A program made the position numbers and the translations under genes. From assembly GCF_016802725.1 (NCBI RefSeq), contig NC_052669.1:23031770-23095769 (forward strand): DNA of 64,000 nucleotides, given 5' to 3'. Source of the DNA: Solenopsis invicta. Taxonomy: Eukaryota > Arthropoda > Insecta > Hymenoptera > Formicidae. The number at the start of each line of letters is the position of its first letter. Positions within the stretch are counted from its first letter, which is position 1. Positions 27,764 to 39,532 of the stretch are shown here, piece after piece. Below the pieces are notes generated by a model, which saw only the letters and a program-made list of their open reading frames with translations, did not search any database and was not told the origin of the DNA.

Positions 27764-28285
27764 ATGGACGAATTGGTTTGGCCAAAATTTTTTCAAGTCC
27801 ATTTGAGCCACTTCCAGCTGTATATCTTGATCCAGCAACGTCTCATCGTGAAGTTAGGGAAGTTGACGCTGTTGCGCTTCGTTAATTGCGCCATTTCTAT
27901 CTCAACTTCTCCTCCCGTCTTCCACCTCTCTCCTTCTTTTTTTTCTAGCAAATTTTCGCGACAGTCGACGGTTGTCGTTAATTACTATCGCGGTTGTTTC
28001 TGCCGCGGATTTCCCAGCGACGCGGCGACGTGCGTGCTCCTGGGGATTTACGTTCATACGAAGCTTATCGCAGATTATCGCGGCTACGAGAATGTGTTTC
28101 GCAAAATTGAGATATTATCAGCGGGATTTCGCAAGATCATCAAATTATATCTCAATAGATTCTTCACATTTTTTCCGTGTGATGTTTATTTTTTTGGATG
28201 CATATTTGTATTTATTTGTAGTTTTCATTTGCTTCTGTTTCCATTTAACTCAACTTTTGACAAGTGTTTGACGTTTGCTATTTGA
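27764..28285 (+). CDS. Longest open frame in window; probably not a gene
   Basis: 173 codons from ATG to stop, the longest in 64 kb. The peptide is rich in Phe, Leu, Ile and Cys and has hydrophobic stretches near its C-terminal end. I recognise no domain, no signal peptide at the start and no conserved motif. Two other plus-strand frames (27703-27885, 27972-28271) overlap it, which suggests a locally stop-poor stretch rather than selection. The start context (ccaatggac) is neutral. It is listed only because it is the longest frame. Confidence 0.1.
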   Translation: MDELVWPKFFQVHLSHFQLYILIQQRLIVKLGKLTLLRFVNCAISISTSPPVFHLSPSFFSSKFSRQSTVVVNYYRGCFCRGFPSDAATCVLLGIYVHTKLIADYRGYENVFRKIEILSAGFRKIIKLYLNRFFTFFPCDVYFFGCIFVFICSFHLLLFPFNSTFDKCLTFAI

Positions 28286-29320
28286 AACATGTGCTTATCG
28301 ATTTCAAAATAAATTTTTTAATTTTTCTTAGATAAAAAAAATCTCTTTTTTCCTGCTCACTCCTATTCTGTACTTTAACACTAGTTTAATTTCTTATTTG
28401 TTCATGGACTGGTACACTTCTACAAATGCTTTTAATTTTAGAACAAAAAATGTATCTGGTTAAGAAATTTTCCTTGAATTGAAATTTAAATGTTTTTTTT
28501 TTTTAATTTTATTTAATTTTTTCATTAAAGAATTTAGGTATTATTAAGAATTTTTAAAATGTGCATATAACTGTTTATTTTATTGTTTTACCGGCGTATA
28601 TTTTCAAGAGAACGTATAAAAGCAAAGCACTAAATTAAATTATGGTAATGCTTTTACTTTTTACAAGATCTTTCTTGGGATATTTCGTTAGTTACGCAAA
28701 AGTACATTCGCGTAATGTGCTTCTTACGCGAGTAATAGAAACGTCACTTGATAATTAATGAAAAGCGTCTCCCTTGAAAAATACTAGATTTTTTCATCTA
28801 ATTTTATTCCCTAATAAAGAGAACTTTGTTCGAAACTTTAAAGAGTCAAAATAAACCATTTCCATTCTATACAACTTTATGTTTCTCAATACAAGGCGTT
28901 TTCTTTCTCAAGTACAGAAATACATGTACAGTTGTCAAGTTTGCAAGAAACAGCAAACGAATTATGTTTACGAATACCTTCAAATATTTATTTTCTTACA
29001 AAAATATCGTGCCTTTTTTGCACAGTAGAAAAGAATATTCTTATTTTTAGAATATATTTTTATTTTTGAAATATTGAAATGAGATTATAGAGTATTAAAT
29101 TGGTATACTTACGTGAAGAAATTTTATATAGTTTTAGCAAGAAAAATGTTTTCTTATTATGCACTAATAATTTTCATGATTTGAAAAGAAAAAAATATTG
29201 AACATAAAATAACACATAATTTCTTAAACCAAGAATTTAGAATCTTTTTATACTATTATTATTAAAACAATTTTATTATGCTTTTTACGTATCTATTATA
29301 ATATTGAAATAAAAATAGAA
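28286..29320. other. AT-rich non-coding stretch
   Basis: T-runs (for example 28493-28504) and short frames only. Nothing specific. Confidence 0.55.
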
Positions 29321-29490
29321 TATTTTGCTGACATTTAAGATTATCGAATTAAATTTTTTAAAAAGGATTAAATTTTTGATTAAATTATATATAAGCAAGC
29401 TTATCATCGTTTCATTTATAAATAAAAATATTTTGCTGACATTTAAGATTATCAAATTAAAGTTTTAAAAAAGTTAAATTATATATAAAC
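29321..29490. repeat. Tandem duplication, period about 108 bp
   Basis: ttttgctgacatttaagatt occurs at 29323 and 29431. Both copies continue with atc(g/a)aattaaa and later aaattatatata(a/g)(g/a)c. The second copy is shortened internally. This is an AT-rich local duplication with no coding capacity. Confidence 0.8.
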
Positions 29491-30740
29491 AAGATTAATA
29501 TCTTTTTATGAGAATGTAATTTTTTGTCTAATTTTTTATTTTAACTTATCTATAATGTACAATTTATAATTGCACAATGTTCTTTTAACAAAGTAATTTT
29601 GTTTATAAACACTGATTAGGTTAATCTTTTTAATCTTTCTCGAGAACCAGTTTTCATTATTTACATTTTTAAACGCAATTAAAGTTTTTGTTATTCAAAG
29701 TACTTCGTGGCTAATCATATGACGTGAGCGTATGCCGATCAATACGAAAATAAGAAAAGTAAACATAGTAAAAGTAGCCAACCGTGCAATCTGTGTCGAG
29801 GTACGTTAAATCGGGCATTAGCGATTACGCGTAATATATTGCTGCTTATAGATTGATCGATCGTTATTAGTTACGCTCTAAGGAAGACACGTGGCGTGTC
29901 TCAGAGCGTTTTCTAACGCTCGTACCTTGAAACTGAAAATACGTGTTACAGCAAGTACCATCTCAGAAAGCATTATAACACTCGAAAGGGGACGCTCGTC
30001 TAGGAGACGTCTTAAAATTTTGAATACATTTTTGGAAATTATTAAAAAAATATCTGTATTTAAGATATATTCCGACTTATGTGTTTTTCAAATATTATTT
30101 CAAAATGTCTCTTTAATGAAAATTGTAGGAATTGTAATTACTAAAAATTTAAATTTAAATAAAATACTTTATTGCAAACATTTAATTTACATAAAAAAAA
30201 ACTTGAAAAAATCTGGAAAATCGACAAAGTACATTTAAAGTATCGATAAGGAAATTGCATCGTATATAAAATTTTACAAAAATTTTTCAAGGCTTACGAT
30301 TTGGAAAATTCGAAAGTTTAAATCGTGTAAATCGATAGTATTCAAAATTGACAAAGTATCAGAAGAATACAATACCTTTTTCTCTTTTCTTTTGTACACG
30401 CAAAGTGTATAATGCCTACCCATTTCCAGTGTCCATTTCTTGTGCACGGTCGTCAACCCGCGATCTATTATGTCCCGCGTGAATGGCGACTTGAAAGAAA
30501 CCACTCCCAAGCGGTCATTTTCTGCGAACAAAGACGGTACCAATGCCAATTTCTTTTTTTTTCTTTTTTTTTTTTATATCAATTTCATCATCGATTCTAA
30601 TTCGATCTCATTGCGCTTGCTTTTGTCCGTACCGTTTTTCCTCCGCGCGCGCAAGCGGCCGTCTTAATCGACCGTACCAAGGGGCAATAGATAATACAGA
30701 AAGAGATTCTGCTACTGCCGAGATATTACATTTTTGTCCT
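29491..30740. other. AT-rich non-coding stretch
   Basis: Short frames, including 115 codons at 29891-30238 with a lysine/isoleucine-rich tail typical of AT-rich chance reading. A T-run lies at 30553-30576. Confidence 0.5.
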
Positions 30741-30804
30741 TTTTGTTTCAGGTATGATTCATGAACTTAACTGATTCGTAGACGTTCTCCATTGTCGGTA
30801 AGTT
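30735..30804 (+). promoter_or_regulatory. Recursive-splice-like junction and possible micro-exon
   Basis: A pyrimidine tract (tttttgtcctttttgtttcag) ends in AG at 30750-30751 and is followed at once by GTATGA, the arrangement of an insect ratchet (recursive) splice point. About 46 nt later, tgtcggtaagt supplies a donor at about 30799. The 47-nt segment between has stops in all frames, so if used it would be an untranslated or zero-nucleotide exon. This is sequence-pattern evidence only. Confidence 0.25.
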
Positions 30805-31320
30805 GTAACAATGCTTATTACACGATAATTTTATCGAATCGCAGACATTATTGAGCCTTTTATTTTTTACGAGAGAAAATAAAGATTAGAGAAAATGTAT
30901 AATAAAAATAATAATAACTGTAGCAATTTAATTTAATTAGAAAAAATATTTAGTTTAATATAAACGCATGTGTATTTGATTAATTAAAACGCTAAAATGC
31001 CCAGTCTTTATATAAAGTATTAATAATATTAACGAAAAATTTAGAACTAACATAATAATTTTAAGGATTATATTAACTTTTTTGTAATTAATCCGCTCTT
31101 TTGCTATTAAAATTATGGAACAACGGGTTTACAAATAAAAGTTCACGACTGTAAGAGAGTTAAATACGATGATATATCAACCTTTTTTAAATTAAAAGAA
31201 GTAATAATGTTTAAATTTATTATATTTTTAAAATTTTTCGAGATACTTGCAAGTTTCTAAAAAAATCGAATTGGTCGTCGTCGTATTTAATTTTTCGACT
31301 GTAGCGTATTTTAGATTTTT
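30805..31320. other. AT-rich non-coding stretch
   Basis: Nothing specific visible. Confidence 0.55.
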
Positions 31321-31352
31321 CTTTCTTTCTCTCTCTTTCTCTCTCTCTCTCT
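31321..31352. repeat. Pyrimidine (CT/CTTT)n tract
   Basis: Mixed CTTT and CT units just upstream of a CpG-rich island. It could be a simple repeat or a GAGA-type element on the opposite strand. Confidence 0.8.
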
Positions 31353-31439
31353 TGCTCTCGTTTCCTTCTGAAAAATGTACTCCTCGTAGCACAGAGATCT
31401 ATATTGCTCTCGGTCTCGCTTTATTCCACCCTCGTTCGT

Positions 31440-32220
31440 ATCCCGAAACTACCGCAAAAGCAGGGGAGCGTCCCCCGCCACTTGTCCGACCGCGTCGCTC
31501 CGGCCAAGATCGAGAAAGCGAGAATCTAAGGATTTCGTGCCAGTGCGGCGCGGGCGCGGCGACGCGCCGAAATGCTTAGATTTAACGCTCAGCCTCGCCG
31601 TTGATACACGATCGGCGGAACAATGGCGACGGTGCGGAAGCCGCGAAGTAACGGAGCGCCGAAAAATAACGATAAATCCGTCGACGAGGGGAGGAGGCGG
31701 GTCCCGTGTCCTCATCTCTCGTGTTTACCAGTCTTCGTGAGTATTCCGGGTGTAGCCGCTAGAATAAATCACTCGAAGGGAGCTGGAGGAGGAGGAGGGA
31801 GGTGGAGGTGGCCGCCGCCGACGCGTGATCCTTCCTACCTATGCCATAGATCATCGGTAACGATCGGCATGAAAAACCGGGAAACCCAGTCCGGGAGTAG
31901 CGCCCTTTCCGGGTGAAGGAAGCACGAAATTCATCGGCGATTCTACCGGCGACGCTTCCGCCGATATTTCCTCATTACAATGGCGAGGGCAACGAGATGG
32001 GAGGGCGAAAGCGAGAGGGGTCCAAGGTTCGGAGAGATGGATATGGCGAGAAAGATGAAGGAGGAGCTCGCGAGAACGGACTCCGATCAGATCGACTGTC
32101 CCACGGGAAGGACTTTCTCGGAAAATCCCTCAGTCAATCTGAAAGGATTACGGACGCACTTGAAGAAAATGGAGGATGGATGAGGGAAATTGCGTGCATA
32201 GGTGACGGCGAATTGAGATA
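31440..32220. promoter_or_regulatory. CpG-rich island, promoter-like
   Basis: About 780 bp of strongly CpG-rich sequence with sharp AT-rich borders. It includes cggcgcgggcgcggcgacgc near 31545 and two ATGs in good insect context (acaatgg at 31623 and 31980). A CT tract precedes it. This composition fits a promoter or first-exon region on the plus strand. No TATA box is evident. The alternative is an intronic enhancer or simple compositional island. Confidence 0.35.
31623..31736 (+). CDS. Candidate first coding exon (unconfirmed)
   Basis: The ATG at 31623 has A at -3 and G at +4. It opens a 38-codon frame starting MATVRKPRSNGAPKNN, rich in Arg, Lys, Asn and Pro, which reaches TTC|GTGAGT at 31736/31737, a good donor in phase 0. 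It sits in the middle of a CpG-rich island. I recognise no family. Against it: the frame stays open beyond the donor to about 31916, other frames are open too, and no downstream exon can be linked by eye. Confidence 0.2.
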
Positions 32221-33770
32221 AATAATAATAGAGACCTGTGTGTCGAGGTGATTGGATTTTCGAGATTATTGTAGATAATTTGATTTTTTTCTTCTCTTCT
32301 CTCCACTGATTCTATTCCGGAAAGAACCTATTCTTCCATTGTGCAATGGCGAATGTCGCATTATTATTTGCGAATGAGACTCGTTGAGAATACCGCCATT
32401 CTTTCGCGTGTGAACGCTATTTGATTTGACTGTCCTCAAGTTGACTTCTAGAGGCTATAAATATTGAATAGGATCTTCATGTCTTTGCCACCAGTTGGAT
32501 AATTTTTTTTTCTCCTCTGTGCATTTTCTCATGCATAAATATACGAGTATATACTTGTGTATCGGTGGCGAACGATGCACGAGTCATAAAGCAATCGCTC
32601 CTATTATTTCCGGTTGAGTGTTGCGTGAGCCTTGTCTCGTCCTTTGTGCGATTGGTTTAGAAAAACGCGAAAAAAGCGCGGCTGCACAATTGATGAAAAA
32701 GACGCCGCATTAAAGGAAAGTTGACCATTTATTCCTTTTCCGAAATAATTTCGCAAATTTTCCCTTCCCCTTAAAAGAAAAACACATCTAAAAAGGTAGT
32801 TACATAGTAATTTGACATAGTAATCAATTTATTGAAACATTTATTAATTCTTTTTTTTATATTATGAAAAAATTGAAAATCCCGTCTATATTAAAGGAAG
32901 TGTAGTATGTATCGTATATGAAAATTTGATGTATTACACTGACGCTGTGGAATGAATAATGCGTTACAATTATATACGTGTATAGCCGTGCTAATGTAGT
33001 AGTACGTATTTGCATAATACCTATTAGCGTAAATAATGAAATCGACGCTATCAACGTCAGTCGTCTGACAAATGCCTCGGAGAATGTTTAACGTCCGGGA
33101 CTATCCGCATCCGCGGCTTTGATTGTGACAGCGGGATGCTGGGATGCGAATGTGGAAGTGTGCGTGAAACACCGTGCCGTTGATGAGCAGAGATGTCCGC
33201 GCGCAAACATCTGTTGACGCGTCTAAAATGAGTCTCTCCCTTTCTCTTTAGAGTACAGGAAACCCGAAGCTAATGATTCTGCCTAACTCGAAGCAAATGT
33301 CGCTCGTCCCGACGGTAAGTCGGCTAGCGACTCCGTCCGGGCGATAAATTTGGCAGTAAATTGTCGCGTTAACCGTAACGTAAGTTATCTTAAACGTTCG
33401 GGCGGCTGCAGGTGCAACTGACGTTCTGTTGCATCGCGCGTTATGAAGGCTCTCGGAGCCATCGTCGGTTTTTATTAAACTCAGCGATGTGACGAGGGCC
33501 TGAGCAGGTGGATGATCGAAGACACGCACCGAAAGGCCGTTTGCGATTGTGTGCGATAATCTCGGTAGTTTTTCGGCAAAAAATTTTCACGCAACTTTAT
33601 AAATTTTATACCAGTACAAATCGTGCGTTGCAAGAGGGCTCGTAATTAATTAAGAAAAATAATAAGTGTTTTTATTAATGGCCGTTCTTTTCTGAAAAAA
33701 ATTTCACCGAAGCTTTCGTAACTCTCATCTAGGCTTGATTAATATTTCTAGATTTTTCGACGGAATTATC
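32221..33770. other. Non-coding stretch, moderate GC at 33050-33560
   Basis: AT-rich to about 33050, then a CpG-moderate block with the minus-strand frame 33248-33529 (93 codons, unrecognised). A donor-like ggtaagtcgg lies at 33315. Confidence 0.5.

Positions 33771-33797
<27 letters not shown>
33771..33797. repeat. (TTTA)n microsatellite
   Basis: About six TTTA units. Confidence 0.95.
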
Positions 33798-33801
<4 letters not shown>

Positions 33802-35437
33802 CAAAATGGGCGGCGTTACATTTTAGTGATATGGTTTTACTATTAAGGTATATGCATCTGCTTTTACTTCAACAGATAGATTCTCTTAGACATATAAATA
33901 TCGCGTCCTCGCGGATATTCCGCTAAATGAATGACATCGGACGTGGAAATTGGTGCGCAATTTTGATATCAAATTTCAAGGATAACCGGCTGCGTACTCG
34001 TCAGAGTCACGTGGGACAGAGAAAAATACCGCCGAATGAATATTTATGTATGGATAGTGAGCAGCCATAGTCGACATCCGTTGTACGGACTAACCCGGCA
34101 TGTCCGAAAAAAGGGGATATCGATTCATCAATATTTATGAACGTACAAAAACGTGAACGTGATGAAGGATCTTTCGCACGTCGAAGTAACGTAGGTTACA
34201 CTTTAACGGAAATCGGTGTAAAATCGTACAACGATGTAGCTTAAAGCGGCAGCTAAAAGATTTTACGTACCTTCTTTGTCGTACATAATTATAGTTATTT
34301 GATGAGGAATATCTGTTTTTTTATATGACACGTTCTAAAGCCAAACGGAACAAAACGTATCGAGATTAAAATTATGGAATAAGTTTTAAACTTTAGTTCA
34401 CAATTTTTTTTATTTTTAATACGTAATTTGACGAAATTACTAAAGAGAGAAATGCATATGTGAGCCAAAAGTGATTGAGTTATTATTCTTCGAAAAGCGA
34501 CGAGCAGACCTCATAAATATGTAAAAAGAAAGAATATTTGCGGACTTTAATCAGTTTCCCCATACGAACGGTTTTTCCCTTTGCTGCAGTAACAATAACA
34601 TCTACAAAAATGAGTTTTCTTCGAACGTACTGATAGCTGCTTTCACGCAGATTTAATGTCGTCAAATTTGCTTTAAGGTTTGTTTGCACCGATATTAATT
34701 TATTAAGCTTAACCTTAATCGTGATTATTAACTTATTTTCTACCTTTTTTTATTCGCTAAATATTCGAAAAGAATAAATTAAATTAAATCGAGAGTAAAA
34801 TTAATCTACGTGCAAGCGGGTTTTAGAAATATGTTAAATTTGCATAACAATTTATAGCTTTACTGAATCAATCTGATTTTTTTTTTTTCGTGAAAGCTCT
34901 GATATTTCTAGGAGTCGCGTAATCTCGTTACTTTACTTTAGAATAATGATCAAGGAATGAGACCGGCTCGATGCGGAAAATCCAGCCTAATGAAACCGGA
35001 TTGAAATGAAACGTGACTTTAGCTCCCGAACAGGACGTGACGAGCACACGAAATTATCGAAATTTTATATACTTTTTACATACTCAGTCAGTCCGCGTAA
35101 TGAGCTGACGAGAAAAATTCTCAAGGGAAAATTTCTATCGCTACGGGAATTTCGTTCTGGCTATGCGAATGGAATTGCCCGTCATTTGTGTTTGCATAAA
35201 TTTCTTCCACGTTTTATCGATTCCTCTGATAAAGATAAATTGTTAGGTGCGTCAGTAAGGTACGATTGTCGAAGTATAATCAAAAGTCTGCAATCACGCA
35301 TACCTATTACGTAGGAAGAGTGAAAGTTTTTTTATTTTGAAGAATAAAAGTTAACAAATTTGAGTTTCTTGCACTACGTGTAATTACATACGGAGGTACA
35401 TTTCGTAATTGCAGAATGTATAAACTTGCAGCGCGGT
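33798..35437. other. Non-coding stretch
   Basis: Mixed composition with short frames, the longest being 102 codons on + (35006-35314) with no recognisable domain. Confidence 0.5.
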
Positions 35438-35462
35438 TTCTCTCTCTTTCTCTCTCTCTCTC
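35438..35462. repeat. (CT)n microsatellite
   Basis: Short CT run with one TTTC interruption. Confidence 0.9.
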
Positions 35463-36956
35463 AATTATTTGAATAAATTTAATATTCACACTTAAGGAAA
35501 TTCTCCAACTTAGAAAAATGGAGGTAAGCTACATGATTTTTTTCTTTACAGGAGAGAGACGGTATCTTTCGTCTTAATTTTTTTCAGCTGTCATAATAAG
35601 TAATATCCTCTATTCACTTCTAGTTAGTCGTCACGTCCCGTCTCTTTCTCAATATTATTGTGGGAATAAATTATTTATAAATAGGGGAAGTATTCTTGAT
35701 ATTATTACTGACTTAAAAGTATTTAATCTTTGTTTCTCGGAAAACGATATTTCCAGATTGCCCTCATTCATTAGACGCGCGTGTCGCTTTCGCGTCCACC
35801 CTCTTCCGCTCAAATTGGACATAAAAAATTGCGCTCGCGAGAAACGCCATCAATTTAACCCCAAGTCTCTTCGCACAGGAATCACGCGTTTTATTCCATT
35901 TTGAATTGTAAGACGCCTGCTGTGCATTTTGCTCGTCATTTCTGTTGTGTAACTGTTAATTATGGACATTCCTCATAGAAGTATCTACGAACAAGAAACA
36001 AATCAAACATCGTACATGATGAAGAGAATTATAATTATTATTAAAATAATATTTTAATTAGTTAAATAATGATATCTATATACAGAAAGAAAGAAATTTT
36101 GTCTTGAGAATTTCATTATTTTCGAAATGTTAAATATTGAAGTGAGATTACATCTATTGTAATACATAGCATTAACGAGACATAGCTTGCTTATATAAAG
36201 AAATAAGTTTCATCATATGAAACAACGATTATTAAATAGAATATATTAAGTCTAATATGATACTAATGTTTTCCTTGTGCAGCCTTAGAACTAATCCTGT
36301 CCATTCTGCGATTAATTTATCTTTTGCTTTCAATATGTACTTGTAAAAAGTATTCGATTGGCACCTGGAAGGCCGAAGGTGTTCCAAACTGCGCTTATTA
36401 CAAAACTCGGTTATATTATAATATTTTGCTAAACTTATCGCCAAGGTTATATGGCGGGACTTTCGGGCCCCGCTCGTTAACCGGCGGTTTCACACATGTG
36501 CTTCTCGCACGCGGTGCATTGAACCAAACTCCGCGAAATTTATAACCGGCGTCATACGGGGTCGCGAGAAAGAAGACGAGAGCGCGAAGAGGATGGAGAA
36601 AGAGCGCGTTGGACGCAGGAGGAAAGTGAGAGCGTCGCGTCGCTGCGTCGCGCTTTTGTACATGTACGAAGGACTAATTTACGTCGCGTTAAATATACGT
36701 TTCGATTTGTTGCGGGATGCGAAAACGGCCTGGTTACATCGTCGTCATCGTCAACGCCGCGCGCCGTCTCATCTGCCGCGCACTGCATCCGCGACATGTG
36801 CACTACGTGTGTAATGGCATTGATTTAATCTTACAGGTGCATGATTTCTACGTATATACAAAAAATATTAAGGAGAGTATTCCTTGGAATATTTTAAGAA
36901 GAAAAGGTTCTATAAATATCTGTCCTAACTGCTTTGTTTTCAACCTAATATACAAG
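35463..36956. other. Non-coding stretch, CpG-rich at 36440-36830
   Basis: atggaggtaagc at 35519 is an ATG directly followed by a donor-like sequence, and tttttttctttacag at 35538-35552 is an acceptor-like tract. They cannot be joined into a convincing gene. The CpG-rich block at 36440-36830 has antisense-overlapping frames. Confidence 0.45.
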
Positions 36957-36979
36957 TGAGAGAAAGAGAGAGAGAGAGG
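36957..36979. repeat. (GA)n microsatellite
   Basis: Short GA run with one AAA interruption. Confidence 0.9.
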
Positions 36980-37273
36980 CGATTAAGCGCGTGGTGTGAC
37001 TGAGCACGCAACGTTGCGATTTGATAATTCTTCTTGCAAAGCCTCGTGCTACCTGTTCACTGCTTTGCTCTTCATCGATATATAGACAGCTTTGCTCTTT
37101 GTCGACAAAAGAAATTCCAATTTTGACGAGATTGCGAGAAGAAAAGGGAAGAAAGAGGGAGGGAGTGGGTGATCGTCAGAAGAAAGTTGGTGAAGATCTT
37201 TAAAGCATTGTCCTGTTTTGTAAGGCGAAAAAGAAAAAAAAAACATGGACGTTGTACCAATCGGCTATCATTC

Positions 37274-37276
<3 letters not shown>
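36980..37276. other. Non-coding stretch
   Basis: No identifiable content. Short frames only. Confidence 0.5.

Positions 37277-37306
<30 letters not shown>
37277..37306. repeat. (CT)n microsatellite
   Basis: About 15 perfect CT units. Confidence 0.97.
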
Positions 37307-37309
<3 letters not shown>

Positions 37310-38140
37310 TCACTTTGAACCGCCAGACGTGACAGAAGCTCTTGATCGAGCAAGTTATTTAGTAACTTTTCAATTCGACAACACGGAAGGATGTCCGTGT
37401 CAATATCAAGTTTCTCGAGCAAGCTTTGCCGCACTTCCTTCGCTTTCAATAAATCTAATCGTTAGAATTTTGTCTCTAATTAAAATATATATTGTAGTTA
37501 TAGCGTTGCAGTATAAAGTTGGTATATCTAAAGTTAATTATATTCTACATTTACCTCATAATTATATCTACCCAGAAAAACGTTCGACCGTTTTTCTGAT
37601 GAATGTAATTATGAAGTAAACATATCTCTATATTGAAAATCTATTTACGCACTAATTACCGCGTTGTTTACTTTTGCTGAATCTTTGTGCTTATTAAATT
37701 GTTAAATTATTACTTTATTTAATTTTTTTATTAATTATTGAGAAACTTGTAAAACGATAAAGAATTTTTTATTCTATTTGTCTCATTTGTCTATAAGAGA
37801 TGATGCGATTATTACTGAACTTCCTATGTATATATGTATATTATACATATGTATATGTAATATCAAATATTACAAGTTATATTTTTTTAAGACAAAATAG
37901 TTTGCCTTTTTAAACCAAAGTTGCTTATTAAAGTTAATCTGTGTAAATAAGAACAAATATTATACATTACGAATTATAATCTTTAAAAAAGTTTTTATTT
38001 TACCTTTTTTCAAGTGGAGGTCTATGATCGTTTTTTATAGTAATAAAATTATTTTGCACAAATATTATTTTATTTATATGAAATGTAAATATTATTCTGT
38101 TATACGAACGCTTCTGCGAAAATCATAATATCGGAGGCAA
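37307..38140. other. AT-rich non-coding stretch
   Basis: An AT palindrome (tatacatatgtatat type) lies at about 37828-37860. Nothing else. Confidence 0.5.
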
Positions 38141-38460
38141 TCGTCGGAGAGATAATGATATTCCGCCATCTTTGCGAGGTTGATAAAACGCGCTATCAAT
38201 TATCGCTATATTTCTCGCTGAGAAATCCCTTTTGTCCGTCTTACTTTGCGCAAGCAAATGAGAAGATAAATCGCGAACGAGTTAATTCCCGCGGGTGCAT
38301 TTATTGCGCGCGACTTTATGATGCATTAACGCGCGGACGTCACCATGCCGCGTTTTGTCCGCTGCCGTGGGCTGCAATCCGTTATCTTCTATTTCGCCAA
38401 TTAATATCAGTCAAATCCTAATTAAATTGCGCCGCTTAAGAATTTCATTGGCGCGCGCGT
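38141..38460. promoter_or_regulatory. Possible cis-regulatory block with GATA-motif cluster
   Basis: Seven GATA/TATC cores occur within about 240 bp (38151, 38157, 38182, 38194, 38201, 38265, 38383). They are interspersed with TTTATTG/TTTATGATG and TTAATTAA-like words, in a block more GC-rich than its AT-rich flanks. Clustered GATA sites are a feature of insect enhancers (general knowledge). The function here is inference. The 88-codon frame at 38155-38421 has no recognised product. Confidence 0.25.
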
Positions 38461-38575
38461 AGCAGAAGAGAACAGTGAATAATAATTAAGCGTCAACTGT
38501 ATACGCACAGGAAGAAGAATAACTGTCGTAAATTATAATGCAGAAAATAAATATGAAAATAATTATTATAAATAT

Positions 38576-38639
38576 ATTATGTAATTATGATTTTATTATT
38601 ATTATCATAATTATTCATATAAAATTATAATTACATAAT
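38576..38639. repeat. AT-rich perfect-type hairpin
   Basis: attatgtaattatgatttta and its near-complement (taaaattataattacataat) pair over 20 bp with one mismatch around a loop of about 24 nt. The size is compatible with a pre-miRNA, but low-complexity composition makes a simple AT palindrome more likely. Confidence 0.6.
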
Positions 38640-39459
38640 GAATAAATGTAAAATTTGTTACATTAAATATTAATACAGACGACAGATTTTTAAATAAATA
38701 GAAAAAATTTAAATCTCTTGTCAAGTTTTTACAAAAGGAATATTTTGTAAAAGAAAAATAAATTTCTTCAAATTGCTGTTACTATGTAATATGTCGAAGA
38801 GAAAGATGTTTTTCTTTTATTGTGTAGTTTAATCTTTTTTTTTTATCAACTGACACACATACGTGCACAACACACAGTCGTGTGAGTGGTGAGATAAAAA
38901 AACATGTAACTATAATTAAAAAAAAAATTGATTTTAACATTTAAAACGAATTGTATTCACTTGCTCCACAAGCAAGCCTAGTCGGATTGAACTTACACAT
39001 TGTTTCACGTTTAATTATATATCCCCGCTAATCTCGGCTATCTATACGCTGTGTTTCTGTCGCGCCACGCCACGAATGAAAACATTCGCGTATTAATTTT
39101 GGTGACTGCACGCGCAACACGTGTGTCTGTCCAACATGTGGATGACTGCACGCGCGGATGCGCTTTGATGTGACTCCCTTTTCATTGACTCAGAATGAAA
39201 GGCCGTCGAGCTCTCTTCCCTTCAACGAAATAATCATCCGCATCAAGGATTTTCCGCGTAATTATCTTGACGATTAACCGCGCGGACCCGGGCGCGGCTA
39301 CCACATGGAGTTAATTCTATCCCCCTCATCCCTTGCGCCCTCTTCTCCCGCCTTCCCCTCCGTTACTTACCGCGAGATGGAAACACGCGCGCGCGTGCGG
39401 GAAATACGAGAGAATGCCGTAATTGCGACTGATAAAGCCATTTCGGGCTGAATTTGTCG

Positions 39460-39460
<1 letters not shown>
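38640..39460. other. Non-coding stretch
   Basis: AT-rich to about 39000, then a CpG-richer block at 39040-39430 with cgcgcgcg words. A minus-strand donor-like sequence (gtaagtaac) lies at about 39363-39371. Confidence 0.5.

Positions 39461-39528
<68 letters not shown>
39461..39528. repeat. (AG)n microsatellite, about 62-68 bp
   Basis: More than 30 AG units, with one AAA interruption at the left. The Arg-Glu and Ser-Leu frames that cross it are artefacts. Confidence 0.97.

Positions 39529-39532
<4 letters not shown>

Noticed and set aside
35519..35552. Start codon joined to a donor (atggaggtaagc) with a nearby acceptor
   Set aside because: The implied intron would be only about 25-30 nt, too short for insect splicing, and no open frame follows.
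38576..38639. microRNA precursor
   Set aside because: The stem is plausible in size but is low-complexity AT sequence; small RNA data would be required.
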